A stretch of 8,877 nucleotides of DNA, taken from the NCBI GenBank assembly GCA_020438525.1, contig JAGQUL010000097.1, positions 1 through 8,877 of the forward strand. The letters run 5' to 3'. Below, piece after piece: positions 5,565 to 8,877 of the stretch. The DNA comes from Thermoleophilia bacterium (GTDB taxonomy: Bacteria > Actinomycetota > Thermoleophilia > Gaiellales > SKUG01). The notes under the pieces were generated by a model. The model was not told the DNA's origin, did not search any database, and was given only the letters and a program-made list of their open reading frames with translations. Made by a program: the position numbers and the translations under genes. Each line of letters begins with the position of its first letter. The first letter of the stretch is position 1.

Positions 5565-6302
5565 TCAGCACCCCGCCACGAATCCCCAGTGCCAGGGCTC
5601 CCAGGAGTAGCGCTGGATGAAGCCGAATGCCGGACCGTGCGCCTGCAGCCAGCGATGGGTGGTCGAGCCGGCGGGGCCGACGGCGATGTCGAGCTCGGTC
5701 GCGTCGTGGTGGCGGCTCGCACCCGGCGGTGCGGCGATCGCCGGACCGAGCTGCGCGTAGAGCGCGGCCTGCTCCGCGTAGGTTCGAAAGCCGCTCGTGG
5801 GGATCAGTCGAATGCCGTCGATTCGTGCCGCAGCGTCCATGCGCCGGAACGCTGCGGCGACCGCGGGGCACACCGGCACGCTGCCGGCGAGCTCCAGCGG
5901 CCCCGAGTACTGGCCGGGCGGGTTCGGCCCGTAGTCGCCGATCATGCTCGGCGGTGGCAGGTCGGCATATGCGATCGCCTCGATCGTGGCGCCACGCCGC
6001 ATCCCGAACGCGGCCGGCGCCCGACCACGGACCCGGATTCGCAGCCGCGTTCCCGCTTCGGCCTCCTCCACCTTCACGTCGCGTGCGCCGTTCGCCGAGG
6101 CGAGCGCAGCGGCACGCGCGTGCGGATCGTCGCCCGGCGAGCGCTCGATCACCGCCGCGGCGATGTCGGCCGCCTGCTGCAGCTCCGCGTGCGCCACGTA
6201 GGCGCCGCCGACCGCGGTGAGCAGGGCGAGCAGGAAGGCTGCTGCAAGCAGGATGCCAAGTACGAGGATGCTCGTGCCGCCGTGCTCGTCGCGATGGTCC
6301 AT
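5565..6302 (-). CDS. TadE-like membrane module fused to VanY-type D-Ala-D-Ala carboxypeptidase (M15)
   Basis: The product has 245 residues. Residues 8-38 are a Gly-Gly-Thr-led hydrophobic helix followed by YVAHAELQQAADIAAA and a short beta region (VKVEEAEAGTRLRIRVRGRAP, 76-96). This is the pattern of actinobacterial TadE-like proteins such as Rv3654c. Residues about 135-245 form an M15/VanY peptidase, a zinc enzyme that trims the terminal D-Ala from peptidoglycan stems. It has SGFRTYAEQAALY (170-182), a zinc site with H198 and D205 in SRHHDATELDI, and EPWHW (235-239) with catalytic E235 and zinc ligand H238. The zinc-site motif departs from the usual SxHxxGxAxD: Ala replaces Gly and Glu replaces Ala, but the ligands are kept. 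The catalytic domain is probably outside the membrane. The ATG at 6302 has no clear Shine-Dalgarno, so the exact start is uncertain. The gene is followed at once by vapBC. Confidence 0.85.
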   Translation of the reverse strand: MDHRDEHGGTSILVLGILLAAAFLLALLTAVGGAYVAHAELQQAADIAAAVIERSPGDDPHARAAALASANGARDVKVEEAEAGTRLRIRVRGRAPAAFGMRRGATIEAIAYADLPPPSMIGDYGPNPPGQYSGPLELAGSVPVCPAVAAAFRRMDAAARIDGIRLIPTSGFRTYAEQAALYAQLGPAIAAPPGASRHHDATELDIAVGPAGSTTHRWLQAHGPAFGFIQRYSWEPWHWGFVAGC

Positions 6303-6352
6303 GCCACCACCGTCGCACGTCGGGTGTGACGTGATCCGCGCAGATCGTGCCG

Positions 6353-6389
6353 ACTTCGTGACAACTTCGTCACGATCTCGTGACGAAGT
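6353..6389. repeat. Overlapping inverted repeats upstream of the TadE-VanY gene
   Basis: Arm B, ACTTCGTCACGA (6364-6375), is the exact complement of arm C, TCGTGACGAAGT (6378-6389), across a 2-base centre: a 12-base perfect stem. Arm A, ACTTCGTGAC (6353-6362), nearly repeats B. TCGTGAC within it (6356-6362) can also pair with GTCACGA (6369-6375) in B, so B can pair with A or with C. The element is 9 bases past the stop of the 628-residue gene and 51 bases before the TadE-VanY start. There is no T-tract on the minus strand. The inner arms match the repeat at 157-175. Confidence 0.55.
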
Positions 6390-6398
6390 GCCCGATCC

Positions 6399-8285
6399 TC
6401 ACCAGGAGAGCAGCTCCTCACCCGCCGCACTGGGCTTCGGCCCTGCTGCGCGCAGCCCCTCGAACCGGTCGAGCAGCCGGATTGCCGACGACACCCGGCC
6501 CAGCTCCGCGTACTCGGGGTGCACCCCGAAGCCGTCGTTTCCGCCGCCGGACGTACGCGTGACGTTGCGGTCGACGAGATCGACCGCGTCCTGCGCGAGG
6601 CCGCGCACGTGCGGGTCGCTCACGTCGGTATCGGCGAGGTATCGGCGTGCCGCCACGAGCGCGCCGTGCACCTCTCGCGGCGTGTACGAGCCGCCGGCGC
6701 CGAGCACGTCCGCGAGCACCGCGGCCTGCTCCGTGCGTGGGAGCGCGGCAGCGTCGTCGAGGCTTTCGGGGTCGAGGAATCGACGCAGCGCGGATCGCTC
6801 CACCGGCTCTGCGGGCGTGATCGTCGCCGCTCGCGGCTGGCGCTCGACCCACGCCTGGAGCCGGAGCAGGTCTGCCTGATGGTCGAAGGCCCGTGGTGAC
6901 TGGTGTGCTGCTGCATCGAGCCGAGACCCGACACCCACGAGCGACGGCATGTCGGGTCGCAGCTCGCTCGGTAGCGAGTCGATTGCAGCGATCCGCACGA
7001 GCGCGTCGTGCGGATCACCGGTCGGAGTGAGACCGCGCGCGCCCTCGAGGTGGTTGGCGAGGTCCGCGCCCGATCCGGCGCCGCCGACCGTTCGCGAGGC
7101 CGGCTCGTCGAGCACTGCCACTGCGTTTCGCAGGTGCTCGACCATCAGCGCTCGTGATGCACCGTCCGAGGCGGCGAGCCGCTGGGCGTCGACCCACGTG
7201 CGCGTGCGCACCACGTCGAACGCAGTCAGCTTTCCTTCCGCGGCGACGAGCGAGGGCGGGAATCCGGGCAGGTCGCGCAGTCGACGCAGTGCCGCCATGT
7301 CGGCCCCATTGCCGTGCGTGCCGACCACCGCGGCAGCTTCATCGACCGTGGCGGGCGGCGCAGCTTCCAGACGCGCCGCAGCGCGCAGGTCGTCGATGCG
7401 GCCTCGCAGCGCGGCGACCGCCGCCTCATGCCGGCCGGGGTTGCGATGCTCCTGCACCGTCGTCCAGTTCCAGTCGTTCGCGACGTGCGGCAGGTCCGGT
7501 CGTACGTGGCCGGGCAGCTGGTCGATCGCCGCGACCTGGCGAAGCGCCGCCTGCGGGTCGGGATCGTCGAGCGCACGAGCGAGCGCCTCGACGGCCGCGG
7601 CGCGATCGAAGCCTGGCTGCTCGAGCAGCAGCTCGCGCCGCGCCCAGGAACCGAGCGGAGCGAGCAGCCCCGCGTGCGCATAGGGATCGCCGTGCTGCGT
7701 CGCGTACGCGCGGGCGAGCGGGCGCGGCAGGTCTGGGCGCAGCCCGGCTGGAAGCTCGTCGATCGCGGCGAGACGCAGGAAGTCGGGCGCGTCGCGTGGC
7801 AGCTCGCGCCAGGGCAGCTCGGAGTCGGGCATCACGAGCGCGCCTGCGCGCGCGATCGCGTCGCGCCTGATCGACTCGGGCGAGGTCGCAGGGTCCTCGA
7901 GCAGGCGCGCACCCTCGCGCGCCACGTCCGCCCAGCCTCGTGCCGTGCGCGCGAGCTCGCGCATGCCCTCGCGGCGGTACGCGGCAGGATTGCTCGACGG
8001 CCCGCGGTTGGCGATCGCCTCGGGCGACGAGCTCCCCCGCAGTGCGTCGACCGCGCTGCGGGCATCGCCGAAGCCTGCCTCGGAACCGGGAAACGCTGCT
8101 CCTGCGCGTTCGAACTCGACGGTCGCCGCTCGCAGCCGTTCGTGCACCGAGCCGCGCATGCCCCATGGCCGAAAGCGATAGCCGGCATCGATGGCATGCG
8201 CCTCGTCGAGCAGCGATGCCGCTACTTCGAGTCGCTCGCCGACCTGGCGCAGGCTCGTGGCTGCCGTGACGCTCGGCAGATGCAT
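6399..8285 (-). CDS. Uncharacterised 628-residue protein with AAIDxLP repeats
   Basis: I do not recognise this protein. It is rich in Ala, Arg, Asp and Leu, looks mostly helical and soluble, and has no signal peptide, membrane helix or Cys. Three copies of a short motif stand out: LAAIDELPAGLRPDLP (172-187), VAAIDQLPGHVRPDLP (251-266) and IAAIDSLPSELRPDMP (432-447). Each is preceded by a segment rich in D/P and Leu, and a degenerate copy (LRRLRDLPGFPPSLVA) is at 333-348. The N-terminal 80 residues form likely paired helices around FRPWGMRG (38-45). A Gly-rich break (TSGGGNDGFG, 578-587) precedes the C-terminal helix. The ATG at 8285 has GGGGGA just upstream, at close spacing. It lies 87 bases after a Pro/Ala-rich gene and 96 bases before the TadE-VanY gene, all on one strand, so shared transcription is possible. 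The long open frame with matching codon bias makes it a real gene. Confidence 0.8.
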   Translation of the reverse strand: MHLPSVTAATSLRQVGERLEVAASLLDEAHAIDAGYRFRPWGMRGSVHERLRAATVEFERAGAAFPGSEAGFGDARSAVDALRGSSSPEAIANRGPSSNPAAYRREGMRELARTARGWADVAREGARLLEDPATSPESIRRDAIARAGALVMPDSELPWRELPRDAPDFLRLAAIDELPAGLRPDLPRPLARAYATQHGDPYAHAGLLAPLGSWARRELLLEQPGFDRAAAVEALARALDDPDPQAALRQVAAIDQLPGHVRPDLPHVANDWNWTTVQEHRNPGRHEAAVAALRGRIDDLRAAARLEAAPPATVDEAAAVVGTHGNGADMAALRRLRDLPGFPPSLVAAEGKLTAFDVVRTRTWVDAQRLAASDGASRALMVEHLRNAVAVLDEPASRTVGGAGSGADLANHLEGARGLTPTGDPHDALVRIAAIDSLPSELRPDMPSLVGVGSRLDAAAHQSPRAFDHQADLLRLQAWVERQPRAATITPAEPVERSALRRFLDPESLDDAAALPRTEQAAVLADVLGAGGSYTPREVHGALVAARRYLADTDVSDPHVRGLAQDAVDLVDRNVTRTSGGGNDGFGVHPEYAELGRVSSAIRLLDRFEGLRAAGPKPSAAGEELLSW

Positions 8286-8372
8286 GGTTCCCCCGACGGA
8301 TCCGATTCCCCTGCCGGTTCATCGGGCGGTCGCCGGGATCGGTTGCAGCGGGAACGTGCGCCGGCGTCCGGA

Positions 8373-8877
8373 TCAGCCGAACGAGACGTCGCCGCCCGTC
8401 GCCTCTGCGCGGCGCAGGAACGGATCGGCCGCCGGCGCCGGAGCCGGAGCTGCCTGCTGCGGCGCGACGCCCTGGTACGCGCCCGGGGGCGGGTCCATCG
8501 GCACGGTTCGAACTGTGGCGTGCTGGGGCTGCGCGGGCTGTGCGCCCGCCTGCGGCGTTGCCGGCCGGGCTGCAGCACCGGGCGCGGGAAGCTGTTCACC
8601 ACGTGCGGCAGCCGACCACACCATCACCGGGTCGTGCGGGTTGCCGACCTGCACGCCGCCGCCGTAGACCATAGCCTCGACCTGCGATGCGAGCGCGGGC
8701 GGGACCGGCTGGCCACCGCCGTCGTGCGCCGCCGCGTGCACCACGCCGCCACGCACTGCAGGGCCGCGATACGTGCCGCCGCCGGGCAGCTGGTACGGGC
8801 GTGCTGCCTGCAGCGCGCCGGTGGCGACCTCGATCGCCTCGCCGGGTGCGCCGACCGGGATCGGCTCGCCGGCAGGC
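8373..8877 (-). CDS. C-terminal part of an Ala/Pro/Gly-rich protein (5' end beyond the window)
   Basis: The frame is open from the right edge to the TGA at 8375-8373, giving 167 visible residues. I do not recognise the family. The first part is Gly-rich and perhaps beta (PYQLPGGGTYRGPAVRGG near residues 32-49, then VEAMVYGGGVQVGNPHDPVMVW). The last 70 residues are a disordered Pro/Ala/Gln tail (QAGAQPAQPQHATV, QQAAPAPAPAADP) ending in GGDVSFG. An internal GTG at 8756 could be taken for a start, but the coding pattern continues through it to the edge. It is upstream of the 628-residue gene on the same strand, and the two may be linked. The tail composition resembles linkers of secreted or surface actinobacterial proteins, but this alone does not give a function. 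Confidence 0.65.
   Translation of the reverse strand, partial: PAGEPIPVGAPGEAIEVATGALQAARPYQLPGGGTYRGPAVRGGVVHAAAHDGGGQPVPPALASQVEAMVYGGGVQVGNPHDPVMVWSAAARGEQLPAPGAAARPATPQAGAQPAQPQHATVRTVPMDPPPGAYQGVAPQQAAPAPAPAADPFLRRAEATGGDVSFG

Noticed and set aside
6364..6389. Treating the 12-bp perfect hairpin as a standard Rho-independent terminator for the 628-residue gene.
   Set aside because: No run of T follows it on the minus strand, and its arms recur upstream of ychF, so it was listed as a repeat/regulatory candidate instead.

Overview
The window is a stretch of very GC-rich bacterial chromosome, seen here only from sequence. Several traits point to an actinobacterium, possibly a deep-branching one such as Thermoleophilia, but this is inference: strong G/C bias at third codon positions, a Gram-positive/actinobacterial type SOS box (CGAAC-N4-GTTCG) in front of dinB, and a TadE-like domain of the Rv3654c type. 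No rRNA, tRNA, CRISPR array, insertion sequence or replication origin was seen. No gene-free gap exceeds about 200 bases.

Left part (1-2042). The first 33 codons of ychF run off the left edge. Behind it on the minus strand lies dinB (DNA polymerase IV), with a perfect LexA-type box next to its start codon. Divergent from dinB is a 180-residue protein of unknown function with a good ribosome binding site.

Middle part (2125-4917). A minus-strand puuD-like gene encodes a membrane-bound urate hydroxylase fused to a c-type cytochrome. Divergent from it is a VTC-domain (polyphosphate polymerase/CYTH-like) gene. Convergent with that gene is a broken dihydrofolate-reductase-family (RibD C-terminal) gene that has lost an internal block of roughly 30 codons together with its reading frame.

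Right part (4959-8877), all on the minus strand. In transcription order it holds: the 3' end of an Ala/Pro/Gly-rich protein that enters from the right edge; an uncharacterised 628-residue protein with three copies of an AAIDxLPxxxRPDxP motif; a fusion of a TadE-like membrane module to a VanY-type (M15) D-alanyl-D-alanine carboxypeptidase; and a VapBC toxin-antitoxin pair whose genes overlap by 8 bases.

Structures not explained by genes include a tandem 10-bp repeat with 12-bp period at the vapB start, and an inverted repeat with shared arms CGTCACGA/TCGTGACG in two separate intergenic gaps (157-175 and 6364-6389). Each copy lies 50-60 bases upstream of a minus-strand start codon. The genes do not form one pathway. 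The least familiar part is the right-hand block: two uncharacterised proteins, the TadE-VanY fusion and its hairpin-bearing leader.
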